Shown here: positions 21,045-34,400 of the stretch, piece after piece
How the letters are laid out: each line of letters starts with the position of its first letter
Numbering within the stretch: position 1 is the stretch's first letter
Source of the DNA: Otis tarda
Lineage: Eukaryota; Chordata; Aves; Otidiformes; Otididae
Assembly: GCA_026413225.1 (NCBI GenBank)
Contig: CM048556.1
Span: 22,297,115 to 22,361,114, forward strand
Reading direction: 5' to 3'
DNA length: 64,000 bases
The notes under the pieces: model-generated
What the model was told of the DNA's origin: nothing
What the model saw: only the letters and a program-made list of their open reading frames with translations
Databases searched by the model: none
Program-made: the position numbers and the translations under genes

Positions 21045-24000
21045 CTGCGGAAAGAACACAGCCGCTTCAGCGGAGAACCGCGTGCCCGCTGTCCGGCTAC
21101 GGGCTGCCTCGGCCTGGCACGCAAAAACAAGCTCAGGGTTTTAACTCGTCACGTGCCCTGCAGCACTTTGGGCAGCGCCTCTTCCTCCGCATCCCTGCGG
21201 CGACACGGGGATGAGAGCTGTCCTCCAGCAAGACAGCTCAGACCCTTCCAGCACAGAGCTGAGTACACACAGGTCTACAGCCAGGGATACGCTACTGGCA
21301 CGTTCCAGTAGTTAAGCCCGACCTACGAGCTCGAGGTTCTCGAGCTCCATACTTACAATTGATACGATGATGATGACGATGGTGAGCTTGAGGTTCTTCA
21401 TACACATGGCTCTAGCAAGGTTCCTGCTGGTAGTTTTGAAAGTGACTGACTACAAGAGATAGTAAAACAACTCATTAACTCCTGGACCTGCCGCAAAGGA
21501 AGCCGCGGCCCAGGAAGCCGGATGAAGAGGCACGTACGTTTCCTAGACCAGAAACCTGGGCTTAAAGCCGACTCCCACGCTCAGCTGTGCGGCTTCCTGA
21601 GGTGGAAGCAGAGTGCTGGATACCAACGCACCCCATCTCAGCCAGGCCACCTCTCCAGAGGACAGGGCTGCTCTGCCCGCCAGCTCCTTCACACCTCCCT
21701 CCCGAAGCAGGCCTTTCACTGCAATGTTCTGACGTTTTGGTTTACGTACAATGTTCTGGTGGCCAGGGCTCACACAGGAGTGATAAAACGCAGCCCATCA
21801 CTCTGAAGTTTGAGGACTTCGGCCCCGGATCTCCCAGGACGCTCACCACCGGGCTGTAAGGCGTTCACACCAGAGGCACAGCCCATCCCTTCATTTTCCA
21901 CACGGTTTCCAAGAACCGGCGCTCTCTGAGGAGCTCGTACACGAATTCAGCCTAATTGCTGAAGGAGTTCCACTCCAGCTGCCTACAGCGTTACCTGAGG
22001 TCAGCCTGCTTCTAATTTCTTCCCCAGACTTACCGAATCCACAAGATTCTCCGTTTTATCAATCAGCAACTCCAGCTTCTCTCCTCTTTGTGCCACAAGG
22101 TCTGGAGAAAGAGACAAAAACCCAGCTCTGCAGGTAGAACCCCAGTGCAAAAAGCTGCTCCCAGCACCTGAGCCCAAGTGCGAGCCAGGAGCTCCTGGCA
22201 GTGGCTTTTAGACATCGAGTAGTTCTCAGCCTTCCAGAGACTGCCAGGAACAGTTCCTAAGGAACAGCCTCACATCACACAGGCTACGTTTTGGGGCTGA
22301 TCTGACTCAATTTTGGTCAATTCCAGATCTAACCCTCAGTTTTAAGTGGTCACACTTGTGCCAAAACCCAAACCAGTCTAACACACACACAAAAATGTAA
22401 GCTGCTGCGGAGAAGCCTCCTCCCAGCAGCTGCAGGAAAGCTACAGCGACAAACAGACCAGGTCCAGAGCGCGCTTCACCCCAGCACAAGCTGTGAAACT
22501 TTACCTCAAACCGCTCCTCAAGCCCACGGCCCCCCGCAACCAAGTTCAACGCAAGTAACAGCTTGTGAACTCGGAGCTCCCCCAGTCCCTCCCGTCACGA
22601 GAGGCACCCCCATCAGCTCCACTCCCGGTAACCCTCCCTGCCGCTCTGGCCCAGAGGAACGCTGCGCGCGGCGCTGAGGGAAGGCAGATACCTATGTTTC
22701 GAACCATGATTCCTTTCAGTTCATCGATTTGAGCTTGTGTCTCGGCCACCTGGTCAGCGCCCTTGCTCTCCGAGTGGTATTTCTGTAACAGATAACAGTC
22801 AGCGACCGCAGGGACTCGCAGCGTTGCACGTCAGTTCCTCATGACAAACAAGGAAACTCCTGGTCGCTACAGAACAGCGCAGACATAAATGGGAGCTTTC
22901 AGGTTACCTGAGACATTTATCAAGGGGGTAGCAGACCAAAATCTGACTTTCTCAGCCTGGGCTCCCCTCAGCAGTCCCACTCCCACACAGCATTTCTGAG
23001 CCATTTATGAAGGCAACGCGCTGTCAGGACCTTCCCTGCTGATCTCCAGAACACGTCAGAGAGCCCTGCACCTTCACAGGGCAGGCAGCACACAGCCAGC
23101 TCTGGGGAGCACCGGGGGGTTCCAGCAACGAGGAGGAGGGCTGCGAACTGGAAACACCGCGCCAGGAGGTGCTGAGGGCAGCCAGTTTGAGCTGCTCAGC
23201 TGTTCTTCCCGTAGAGAGGACGCAAGCAGCTGGTCTGCTGCGCACCAGACCCAGCTGGGAGGATTTCACATGCCACCTCCCAGCTGCACGACTGCTCTAC
23301 TTCACGACCACCCAACGTGGCTACTTAAACCCCAGTTTTCTCCTGGAAAAGGGTTCCATTTGCAGCCATTTCTGACAACCCAGGAAGCAGCAGCCTCTGA
23401 CCCTAACAGCCTTCACGTACTCAGGTGATAATTAAGGGTTATAAGCACTGAACAGAGCAGCTCCTTCAACCTCCTCCTCCTCAGAGGTTAGGTTTTTAGC
23501 AGAAGGTGCAGAACTGGCATGCTATCAAAGCTGGTCACTGGTCTTACTGGAAGCGTAGCTTCCCTTTTCAGCGTTATCTGTGTGCTACACTTGAGCTGCA
23601 GTGTGCTCTCTGAGCTGCCATACGATGTCTTCCTCCACCCTCAGCCTCACACTAAACTCCTGAAGTTCCAGGGATCACCCAGCCCTCAGCCCTGCCCCGG
23701 CACCGCATGTCACGTCCGATCAGCAGCGCGCTCATCCCGGCACGTCTGAGAGCCAGCTGCGGGGAGAGCTTTCTGTCACCGCTTACCTGCTACGAGTGGA
23801 GCCTGGATTTCTATCAATATGCAAAAGCTAAGGCAGGCAGCTCCGCTCATGCTTTAGAGATAGAACGGTTGGAATTTTTAGGGGAATGCCAACACCACGG
23901 CTCCAGAGACTGCCTGGCTGTTCCGATAAGGCAATTCATTAAGCTCATTCCAGCCACGAACAGCTTACAGTTTGATGAGTCATCACTTCATCAGTTTCAG

Positions 24001-27000
24001 CCCCCACATATCAAAGCCTGGTGGAGAGGAAAGACTCAGTCCCATCACACAGAGGAAGTTAATCTAATTTATTACACACAATGCACCGGGCCCTTCTGGA
24101 GCCACACTGCCATTATTATTCATTGCTTTTTATCTGCTGCATAAGCTAAAAAAGTTTCTGCAACGAACCACGTGCAACTCTACACGCCGCAAATCCCCTC
24201 CACTACTGAGGGCACCAACACAAACCAGCTCCTTTCACAAACTCCAATAAAAGCTTCAGGCGGCAACAGCGCAAGTGCAAACTGCGCTCGTGGGTCACCA
24301 GCCAAGCACCTCTCCTCCCGACCTGCAATATCACCAAACCTGGCATTTTCAGTAGGCGAGCAGGAAAAAAGCCAAGCCCTTCATGGAGGACGCCAGCAGC
24401 ACTAACATGCTCAGAGCCACAGCAGAGCAAACTGAGAACCTCCTACGCCACGTGTACAGCGCCACACAGATTGCGTACGCGCTCGGAAAGCCAATATTCC
24501 AAGGACATCTTATCATTCATTCAAGGAAAGTCTCAAAAAACCCACCCCAAAACAACGTCGCTGAGGTTATGAAGCTGTTCGTAGTCAATTAAGGACTCCT
24601 CAGAGTCGTCAACAGAAGATTCAGAACACTTTCCTGGCAGACCGTGTAGCCTGGGGTTTTGTGCGCTAATAAGGCTATTGATCATACGAGTCACAGGGCA
24701 GCTATTTGATTCCTGCTCTGTTTTCCATCTGACTTCATTCACTTAATTAAAGGGGAGAGAGGCGAGAGGCAGTCAGGGATTACGAGATATGCACGTTCTG
24801 AAGTTTAGTTTAACAGAAACAGAGTAACACGCATTTGTCTTGCTCGTAGTGCCAGTGACCCAGCCCTGGACGGTTAACTGGAACCAGGTTTGACATCGCA
24901 AACGTTTCCATCAAGATCTAATCCCCGGTGCAGCTACCTAGTGCAAACGGCCAACGCATCGCTGTTAACCCCAGCCCATCGTTACCGCTGGAGCCCAGCT
25001 GTGGGGTAAGCGTGGGGAGAACAGCCAACACTCAGGCTTTACACCCAGGCTCAGCATCGTGCCTCAGTTCTGAGCGAGAAAATACAGGGAGAATTTCTGG
25101 GGAAATCAGGGGAATCCCATTTAGCACCAGATCTCACCAGCTGCGCAGCCAAGACGCTGGAGAACTCGCTGTTCATTGCATAGGGAAGGGCTGTCTGCGC
25201 TCTGGAGCCGTACGTGGTCTGAAACCGCTTCTTGATTTCATTCAGGAAGTTGAAGGCTCGGGATCGTTCAAAGTCCTGGAAGGAAGAGAGCAGACCATGT
25301 CCAGAGCTCTGTCAAGTCAGGAATAACGCAGTGCATGGGGCACACAGCCAGCTGCAGAGAATCTGTAATTATCACTTCGTGACAGGCGTTCTGCGCGTAA
25401 CACTGTGGCATTTGACTGGTTATCCTGGGGTGTGAACAGCAGCCGGATTTCAGCCCCAGCTTCCCGGACACTGGTTGGCAGCAGACCTTACTGGGGTATC
25501 CCTAGCTCTAATTCTCTGCCTGGTACCTTTTTCCAGTGAGGGAGAAGCTTTTGCTTCAACACTTCCAGAATGAAGGAGCACTAGGCATATTTCACAGATA
25601 ATTAAAGGCCAGCCTCTACATCTAGATCCCACGGCACTGGGGCTGCTAAGAAAGAAACTGGGCAAACCCAAACTGAACCTCAGACTAACTACTCATGTGC
25701 ATTTGAGTTCTGGGCTTAGACTTCAGAGCTGTAACGGATGTGACTGAACACGAGCAGCAGCTCCAATGGGAGCAAAAGGCACCTCAGGTTAGCATCTGCT
25801 ATTGATTTGCTTCGGCATACAGACACCGAGGCCAAAACCTGCAGAGAGCCCGGCTGTGCAATAGCTGCAACCAAAATACTTACATCGTCTGTGATGCAGA
25901 GGTATATAATCCTGTCTTGGCAGATGTAATGAAACAGATAACTGCAGAGAAGAAACAAGAGGGGAGGAAAAAAAAAAAAAAAAAAAAAAAAATCAATTGG
26001 AGCTGTCACAGGACTAATCTTCTAGAACACATGACTGGCTACATGGCCTTTGAGGGCCGGAGAAGTGGAAGAGTAAATTCCAGTTACCCTACAAGGAATC
26101 ACATCTCAACACCCCCAGCCATCTCTGATCAGGTCAGCGTTTCCATTCCTGTCAGTCACACCGAATTAGAGACCACCTACAGGTCAGGTGGCCTCGCATT
26201 CCTCACAGCACTGCACGCCCAGCAGTGACTGTGGGACACTTAGCTGCCAAACAACTTCAGCTCCAGGTCCTTCCAGCTACGTACTCGTAAAAACCAAACC
26301 TTGACAGGGTACCCAGGGGCCAGATTTATGTCTGGTCCTCATCGGCACGCGTACAAGCATCCGTGCACTAGTTTACGTGTGACAAGAGCCGCAGTTAACT
26401 GGAGTGACCAGAAAGAGAACGCTTCAGTGACCCTGGCCGGTACAGTGACCCGCTGCTTTAGCCTTGTTTGCACGACCACTGGGCCGCCTTTGGTTTTCCC
26501 TGCAAAGGCTAACAGACAAAAGCAACCACAGCAGAAAACGAATTCGAACAATCATCAGGCTGAACGGGCCTGAATCACGTGGCTGGGTTAGCTGTGCGCG
26601 TAGAGACGCCTCCGGTGGTGCTGGGCCAACACAGATGTTGGTTAAACGCAACCCTCAGTATCCTGACAAACAGCGCAAACCAGTTCAAAGCAATATTTTC
26701 CTCTAAAAATTAAACCAAGCTGTTATTTTAGGCCCACCAGAAAAAAAATAAAAAAACCACCTTAGTTCACACAGAACTAAACCCAAACCAGAACTGATCA
26801 GAGCATTCCAGTTCAACTCCCTGGCTTTAGCTGCTGATTTTCTGTTACACCGCCCCTTCACCAGCATTCGGTGCTCCAGCAGGGGACGAATTCCTCTGAG
26901 GAGCACAGCAGGCTGGGGCCCTGGCAAGGCAGAAGGATCCCTAACACCCTCAGACAGGAGAATGACAACTCCTTGTGCTTACTCAGCTTCACAGTTTTCA

Positions 27001-27846
27001 CATTCTCCCCAGTTATCATGGTCAAGGAAAAAAAAGAGGCTATTCTATGTCTCTACAAACCAAAAACCTTGCTTTTTGACAGCAGGAAGAAATGCTCCAA
27101 GCACGTGTGTGTGAAAATATTCAATCCTCCAAACAGATGGCTAGGAACTCCTTCCCATCTCCTAGAGGGAAGGCAGGGCTGGCAGATTCTGACCGAAGAG
27201 GTGATTATCCACATCACAGACAAAAAGCCAGCAGAGACCCGTTACAAGAGACTGACTTTAGCAGGGGAGACGCTCCGTCGCTAAGCTCCGTGCCCACACC
27301 TGCGCAATGGCACCCCCATGTTTTAACAGCGCGATGCAAAGCAGACCAGCCACAAACTGCAGTCACCTCCCGCCACATTGCCTAAATCCTCGTTAAGGAA
27401 ACGGTCAGTAATGAGCGAAAGACTGCAGACTTCGCAGCACGCATGCAAGCTCACTTTGGAGTAGTATAAAAATAGGAAACTGTTTCCTATCAACTGCCTT
27501 GGTACTTATTGCTTAAGCTAAATGCAAATCCTGGTTATGCTGCAATGTTCTGGGGGAAAAAAAAAAGTAGTTATTGAGCCGACTGCACAGCCAGCACACT
27601 AACACACCCACGTATGGATTTGCCTTCGCTCCATTCATTCCTGTCCTCCTCCATGCTCACTGGCCTCTCCTCCCCTGCCCAGAGGAGACGCGTTACTCAC
27701 TTCCCATGTGAATAGGTCAGTTTGTTGTTTTCTGAGGGGATTTTTGCCAGGATCTGCTCTGTCACCTCCAGGAAGTTTCCTCCGCACCAGGCATGTTTGG
27801 CCAGGATGGTTGTGCCCCTCGCCACAACGGCAAACAGGATAGCCAT
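20976..27846 (-). CDS. VAMP7: Vesicle-associated membrane protein 7 (longin R-SNARE)
   Basis: VAMP7 (TI-VAMP) is the R-SNARE of late endosomes, lysosomes and secretory lysosomes. It pairs with Q-SNAREs in fusion with the plasma membrane and between endosomal compartments. Seven coding exons are, in transcript order, 27701-27846, 25884-25941, 25138-25275, 22692-22782, 22034-22101, 21357-21449 and 20976-21044. They sum to 663 bp and 220 aa, the family length. The longin domain (about residues 1-118) starts MAILFAVVARGTTILAKHAW. The SNARE motif (about 125-182) contains DELKGIMVRNI and LVAQRGEKLELL, with the zero-layer arginine at R150. The tail anchor (about 189-210) is rich in Ile and Val, and the luminal end is WPSCVHK. 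Differences from the human protein are confined mostly to the tail (VACGGLAWPSCVHK). A 5'UTR intron separates the coding part from a CpG-island first exon. The gene is divergent from POLR1D and convergent with the SLAIN-like gene. Confidence 0.98.
21327..21347. other. 9-bp inverted repeat just inside VAMP7 intron 6
   Basis: The arms GAGCTCGAG and CTCGAGCTC are separated by GTT. On the VAMP7 transcript the hairpin would lie 10-30 nt after the exon 6 donor. Confidence 0.9.
21357..21449 (-). CDS. VAMP7: VAMP7 coding exon 6: end of SNARE motif and start of tail anchor
   Basis: It encodes SVTFKTTSRNLARAMCMKNL and KLTIVIIIVSI. The acceptor is TTGTAG and the donor is GTAAGTATG. Confidence 0.96.
22034..22101 (-). 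CDS. VAMP7: VAMP7 coding exon 5: SNARE zero layer
   Basis: It encodes LVAQRGEKLELLIDK and TENLVDS, including R150 of the central ionic layer. The donor is GTAAGTCT. Confidence 0.96.
22692..22782 (-). CDS. VAMP7: VAMP7 coding exon 4: longin-SNARE linker and N-terminal SNARE helix
   Basis: It encodes KYHSESKGADQVAETQAQID and ELKGIMVRNI. The donor is GTATCT. Confidence 0.96.
22783..25137 (-). other. VAMP7: VAMP7 intron 3
   Basis: About 2.35 kb. No transposon or RNA gene is recognised, and open frames on either strand lack protein-like features. Confidence 0.6.
25138..25275 (-). CDS. VAMP7: VAMP7 coding exon 3: C-terminal longin domain
   Basis: It encodes DFERSRAFNFLNEIKKRFQ, TTYGSRAQTALPYAMNSEF and SSVLAAQL, nearly the human sequence. 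It has a CCAG acceptor and a GTGAGAT donor. Confidence 0.97.
25884..25941 (-). CDS. VAMP7: VAMP7 coding exon 2: longin domain strand
   Basis: A 58-bp exon encoding YLFHYICQDRIIYLCITDD. Its acceptor is preceded by an exceptionally long pyrimidine tract that includes 25 consecutive T. Confidence 0.97.
25968..25992 (-). repeat. 25-nt homopolymer in the VAMP7 exon 2 polypyrimidine tract
   Basis: Twenty-five A on the plus strand read as T25 in the VAMP7 transcript, starting 27 nt upstream of the exon. The bases in between are also almost all pyrimidine. Confidence 0.9.
27701..27846 (-). CDS. VAMP7: VAMP7 coding exon 1 (start codon)
   Basis: The ATG is at 27846-27844. It encodes MAILFAVVARGTTILAKHAW, CGGNFLEVTEQILAKIPSEN and NKLTYSHG. 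The exon extends 13 nt upstream as 5'UTR to an acceptor at 27859/27860 (TTCCAG|GTAG). Confidence 0.97.
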
Positions 27847-30800
27847 GACTTCACACTACCTGGAAATAAAAACATAGCAAGAATTAGGCTCGCGATCTTT
27901 GGCAGAGAAAGCATCACGATCTGAACAGTATTCTCTCAGCCCTCAACGTAACGGGAGGGAGGCACAAGCTTGCTCAACACTTCGCCAGGATACCATTATC
28001 GGAAAGCTGCTCTCATTTCCCCTGGCAGGTTCTGTTCAGAACACCACCAACACTACAATAATCTCTAGAAGGTCTTTCGTACTGCAGCTGCATGGTGTCC
28101 TACAGCCACTGACCCATAATTAATTTTGCCTACCTTGTTTCCACCTAGATTTCTAGCTATTAGTACTTTTTTTTTTTGCTCTTCAACTGACCGTTAAGTT
28201 TTTTCTTGCTTGTTATTGAACAAGCTGCCTGCGGCCAGCCAGCTCCCGTTCAGAGGGAAGTAACTGTCTGGCAGCGATGCCAGCAGCAGCCGGTTACACA
28301 GATCGAGCTCGCCATCCCCAACACATGACTGCTCAGGGGCGAGGCCTTGGCCCTGATTGCTATCAAAGTGAAGTAAAAACCCACGCATGTCCCCTTTTCA
28401 CGGTCTGGAGACACTCGCTGAGTGCACGTTGCCCCAAGACTCCTGCAAAAACACACAACCTGCACTTCTGAAAGCCAGACGGCGCATTTGCAAAGCGATT
28501 ATCCTCAGCAACACGCCCTTTCTCCAGGCCAGCACTCTTGCCTATGTATCAAACCAGACAGGCTGCAGCCTGCAAGTGTCTCAGGGCCAGACTTCTGTGA
28601 AGTCTCCAGCGTTAGAAAATCTCGCTTGCTGTCGTATAAAGGGACACACTTAATCAGCTCAAGTATCATCACGTTAATCTACTGACAGACTCGAGATTTA
28701 ACATGTGAAACCACACGTCAGATCGCAGCCGTGACATCTGCTCGGCTAATCCAGCACACCCGTAACCCTCTTTTCTGCTTAGGGAAGACTCAGGAAGACT
28801 TTTGACCCTGCAAAACCCCAAAAAATCTTATTTTTCACTTTGCACTTGACTGCCCTCACACTGCCTGCCTTGTTTCGTGTCTAGAAACATCTGCGCTCTG
28901 GCTGGAAAGATCACACACCTATCTCAATGCAGCCAGGCAGCCTGGAGACCTCTCTAGAAACAGGTACAACAGCAGCGCTTCAGCTTCGGGAGGCAGAGAC
29001 TGAACACAGGCTGTGCCCAGCCAGACTTCCCCGCCCCTCCGGCACTGACCCAAGCGACCTATCGATCTCTTCGGCACCAGGAGCCACCCTACCGCGCAGC
29101 GTGCCGACACATCTGCCCCGAAGAGCTCCTGCTTTCATGAGAACCGACGCACGAATGATCACGGCAACGGCGGAAGAGGCAGCGGAGGAAGGCAGAGCTG
29201 TGAAGCTGAGGTACAATCACGACCCATCGCATCGGAGCTCCCTGTGCCAGCCTGAGCCTGACAATCAGGTAACCTCCCAAACCTCCCACAGGTTTAACAC
29301 CTCAACATGGGAAAAGAAAAAGAATAGACTCATGGATTTATTCAGAGAGCAGACTCCACGGCTAAGCCACAGCGTCCTGGAAGCACTGAGGTACGGAGCC
29401 AGCACTGCCGACGGGAACAGAAGGCACAGGGTAAGTTTGATAAGTGCCCACACGCGAAGGGGGAAGCAGAACAGCAGAAGGTCTCAAAGGACCCGGCTTT
29501 GGAGCAGAGCACGCCATGAAGCACACTCTAGAAAACCCAAGAGTTCATAGTGCCAGGAAAGGGGAAGGGAGAACACACCCGACAAAGCCTCACACCACGC
29601 AGCCCAAGTTCCCAGGGAATCTGTTCTCCTTTGCTCTCTCTGACCAGCAACACAAAAAAGGGCATCAATAACCAGAGGGAGGAGGAAGCACCAGAGCACT
29701 CGGCAGCAGCTCCCCCAAACAGATTTGCTGCTTTCACTTCCTCCTGGCCTAAAGCTGGCACCCCTCCGACCCACGTACGCGCCCCTTCTCGTCTGCCAAG
29801 CACAGGAGGGAAGCCCCGGCGCTGCTTTGCATGGCCCGCTTCTCCTTTACCCTGTCTCAGAGCAAGACCTGTTTCCACAACAAAGGCAGCTCCTCGTGTT
29901 CACCTGCTCCTCTTCGACATGACAACTTCCCTTCTCACCACCACCTCCAATATTCACACACCGCTTGTTTCCATCCACCGCTCCCACCTGGGAGCCAGCC
30001 TCATCCGGGCACGGCTCAGGGATTTAAACAACAGGATTTAGAGGAATTGGGACCAGCATTATAGAAAAGAAAAAAAAAACAAATCAAATTCTTTTACACT
30101 CAAGAGGAGACAGTCTTTAACATAAGGACAGCTGGTGCTTGTTACACTCAATGAAGTAGTGTCCATGTCCACCTGAAGATTATGGAAGTTACAGAATACA
30201 GGAAAGTAGGTGTAACAGTTTGTCCCCTTACACACTTTCTAAGAAAACTCCTCAGCACAAAGATACCCAAGGGGAAAGAAAATAAAGCCGAGAAGAAAGT
30301 CGTGATTACTCACGATCGGTAAGACAAACATGAACAGAAAGCGCAAGAGCGGGTTCCAGCAGAAGTAGTTCTTCACACAAAGCGTCCTCCGAAGCTCGTT
30401 CCCACATGTTATCGTGGAGGGAAAGAGTTCACATGAGTTCAGAAAGTAATTCACGAGTTTATGGAGGAAAAGAATCACTATTAAACAAACACAATAGAAA
30501 ATATCACCCAAGCAGCCGCTCACTGGAGCCTAAGGGTTCATCACGGGTTTCTTCTCCTCTTCCACCCTTCCCTAGGCATCCCAGCAGTCACCACAGAGCC
30601 AGAACCTCCGGTGTGACTCCATACAGCTGTTCATAACTCTGGGAATCGCTTACTCCACACCAGTTCAGGATTTTTTCCAGGGAGAAATCCTATGAAGGGC
30701 GAGTCATCTCTTCAAGCAGCAAAGCAGGTCCCTGCCAAGCCAGATCCACGGTCACCAGTCGAGGTCACGACTCTCACAGTGCCTGAGCTTCTGGGCTGCT

Positions 30801-31224
30801 CTTGCTCACCACGCTGCTCTTCTCATGCAGAACGAGTTACGCACAGGCCTGCCAAGTCCCAGCACCCCCAGTTCAGAGCAAATGCCCTAAAGGAGTTTAG
30901 AAACACACTTGCAAGGCATCCTATCACCTCTTGCAACACTTGCACTACCAAGAACATCACATGACAAGCAGAGAGCCCAGTCATTTGCAAAGCCCGACCG
31001 CAAGCTTTTCCTTCCAGCATCGCCCTCCCAGCCTGCCAGATCATACCTCGCCAAGTCCTTTCCTCTACAGAAAATCCAAGCTTCCTTCCAGAAAGCTGCA
31101 CTAGAAGAGCTCACACTGATCAGCCCACACACACACAAACCATTCCGGGTTTGTCTGCGCGCAGCTCTGAGCTCTCTGACATCCTGACACGGAGGACTTC
31201 AGTGGCCAGCCCAGCAGTTTAGTA

Positions 31225-31281
31225 GGTTTTTGGGGTTTTTTTTGGTTTTTTTTTTCCTTTTTTTTTTTTTTTTTTTTTTTT
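31225..31281. repeat. T-rich low-complexity tract
   Basis: T runs interrupted by GG pairs and ending in more than 20 consecutive T. Confidence 0.85.
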
Positions 31282-31929
31282 AAAGCCAGCTTTAAATTGC
31301 TGCATCAACCACATGCTGATTGCATTAGAGCAGGAAAAGCAGTCACAGATTCTCGTGATACTTTGCTGCCTCTGACCTTAAAAAGCTCCTCTCAGATCTT
31401 CAAAGCCCAGCGCCACAGACATGGAAGTCTGAGGGTCACAAAGCCCGGCTCCACTGCTCTAAGTTAAACACAAGTGAGTTACTAATCACAAGTTCCACCC
31501 TCCACAGACCTGAAAAGATCAAGACTTTAGTCTGATGCTCACAGCATTCCTTAAGACAGGAGCACCTGGACCCGGCACTGAGCAGAAGCGGGGATTACTC
31601 TGAGCTCAAACACAAAGGAATAAGTGACTCCTTGGAACGCTCCTGCAGGAGCCACTGCCTCCACCTGAAGCAGCTGTAACGGAAGAGAAACCAGCCCAAA
31701 ATCTAGTTTGCAAAGGCGAAACAAAGCTAAACCTTGAGCAATTCAAGTTAAATGCTTATCACACCAGAGACAAGGGCAGCCACACAGCTGATTCTGATCT
31801 CGTAAAAAGAAATTATTAACTGCCAGGCAACTGTTCCTGGTTTCCCCGATTAAAGAGACAGCCGCTCACTGCTGACAAGGCCACAGAGAGCGCACAAACA
31901 TTTCCCACAAAACAAGTCTTACCCATGGC

Positions 31930-31970
31930 AAAAAAAAAAAAAAAACAAAACAAAAAACCAAACCAAAACA
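31930..31970. repeat. A-rich low-complexity tract
   Basis: An A run of 15 followed by AAAAC/AAACC simple sequence. Confidence 0.85.
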
Positions 31971-34400
31971 GATTTTAGCTTCAGATCACCAGTGACTGAC
32001 AAGCAATTCTCTCCGAACAGACTGATCCCCACCCTACACCGCAGCTTTGACTGATTTAGCCAGAAGTCTCAAACTACACAAACTGCACTTTGTTCAGCAC
32101 CTGATCTCTCCAGGTGCCGCCAACCCCGGCTTTCCTAACGCGGAACTGCTGAGCAGCACACGCCGAAGAACTTGCGAACGGTTACAACAGCACGCTGGCC
32201 CGCAGCGATGCTAAACCAAGAGGAATTTCTTACAGAACCATCTCCCTTCAGATCCACCGAGGTACAGCCGTCTGCAACGTCCCGGCCAGCCCGGCAACTC
32301 ACCCAGACCCGTGCCGGCGCACGGTGCGGAAGATCAGCGGCCTGCAAGGCAGCGGCTAACCTCAGAACTACAAAGCCCACGCAGGCAGACACCTCCGTTC
32401 CCAGAGCAGAGCTGCTCCAGGTTCAAACTGAGCAGTGTAAAGCGGTTTAGAGGATTTCTAATTCTGGACGTTTGCAGAACTCAGGGTAGCGAGGCAAGAG
32501 CTCAACGGTACCACAAGGTGAGGCTCGCTGACACCGCAGGACCCCGCCGCCCGGTGACAGCGAGGACACCAGCTCACTGAATTCCCGGCCCTCCGCCTTG
32601 CTTCCGAGACAACAGCCACGTGCTTTGCAGTGACACCTGCCCCCAGGTCTGAGCAGAAGAGATTACATGAAGTAAAACAGATTAACGCGGAGCACAGTTC
32701 TCTCCCCGAGCAGCCTCTCACGCAGCCCCGTAAAACTCACATCAGATTAGTAACACACATCTGTTAAACTGCTAGAGAACTTCTCTCCTCTGAAGTTACA
32801 AGAGAGTCACAAACTAAACCCATTAAAATCAACCCATGTCCCTTCGTCCAACCCACAGATCACAAGTTTTCTGTCTAAGCTTACAATACTTAACAGCCAA
32901 GACCAACCCTTCGCAGAAAAGCTCACTCAGAGGCATCAGGCAGGCCCTGCACGGCAGGGCTCCAAACCAGGAGCGAGAGGGGGAAAGGCCGCGTTCCTCA
33001 GCCACCCAGGAAGCACCGCGGGTCCCGGGAGCACCCGGCAGCGCCGGAGCGCAAAGGTGAGTATTGCATTTGTGGCGCAGCGACTGTTTACCCCTCGCAA
33101 GGCAGGCTGCAGCGCGCTGCCGTCTACGAGGTCTCTCAGGGTATTTGACAGAGGGCACAGAAAACCCTGCGGCGTCGTAACGCATGGCAGAGGCACAGCC
33201 TCGGGCCTCAGTGGGATGTTTAGTACCTCAGCAGGGACCACGTCTTATTTTCAAACACGACACAAAACGACTTGGTTGCCGCTCTGACTTCACTGAAGGC
33301 CGAGAATAAGCTACCAGATGGCAGTTAACGCAGGCGGGGCAAGAAACGGACCCAGAAAGCTGCGCCCGTCCTGCCCACACCTGCAAGGGGGACTCGCCTG
33401 TCCTTCCTCTTGACCAGAGGATTCACAGCCCCAGTGCCAACAAGCGGCGGAGGAGGTTACTGCTTGTATTTCCAGAAATCCTCTTCCCAGAAAGCAAGGC
33501 GCGTCGCATTACTGCTGCCTTTCACCATGAAACAAGCGCAGGTGTTGCAACCCCGCCAGTTGCAAGCTGCCTGACTGCAATAAGATCGTTTAAGTCCGTT
33601 GATTTCAGCAGAAAGCAGCCTGGACTTCCCTTTAACACTTCCTCGGCGCCTGCGAGTCCCTGCTCCTTTAAAGGATGCTCCAGCGTTACGCCCTGCAGCT
33701 CATCCCTTCGCTTCAAGCCTGGGGAGTGCGAAATTCATGCACCAACTTAAGAGAAGCTTAGCTTCCTCTCAGCCTGCGCAGCTTACTGCGGGTACCTCTG
33801 CTTCACCACCGCGGAAAGAAAAGCCTAGACACGACTAATCCCGCTTCTCCAGGAGCAGCTTTTCTGGAAGGCAGCGCACCGCGTTTCAGAAGAGAGGTGA
33901 AGAAACCGGCCGCGGAGCAAGCAGCTCCCCGGAGACGCCCGCCCTCGTACAGCGCCCCCCCCCGCGCAATCACTCATCGCTACCTAGTCCTTAAAATCCG
34001 CGCCAGCCTTCGCTCCCGGTTACACCGGCAACACGGCGCGGCCAAGCCCCGCACAGCGGCCGCGGCCCTTCCCCTCCCCGGGCTCCCGAAGCCCAGCCCC
34101 GCGCCGCCCCCCGCCCCGCTGGCGCCGAACGAGGCCTCCGGCGGCACCGAGGAGCGGCCGCGGCAGCCCGGCCAAGCCTCCTCCCGCCTGCGGGCAGGCG
34201 CCGCCGGTGCCCCGGTTCCCTCACCGCAACGGCTCCCGAGGGGCCTTGCGGGCCCAGCCCCACCGCCCGCCGGGCCCAGTCACTCCGGCCCGGTCCCGCC
34301 GCGGCCTGCCGCTCCCCGGGGGGAACCGGAGACAGAACCGAGAGGGGAACGGGCGGCTGTCCCGAGGGGCCCGGGCCGGGCCGGCCCCGCCGCCGCTCAC

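Larger units (their letters stand above)
27860..34400 (-). other. VAMP7: VAMP7 5'UTR intron (predicted)
   Basis: About 6.5 kb between the coding start exon and a predicted non-coding exon in the CpG island. It holds T- and A-rich simple sequence at 31,225-31,281 and 31,930-31,970. No gene is seen. A 207-residue open frame at 28,927-29,550 lacks any family resemblance. Confidence 0.6.

Noticed and set aside
28927-29550. 207-residue open frame in the VAMP7 5'UTR intron
   Set aside because: No recognisable motif, no splice or start context, low-complexity basic composition.
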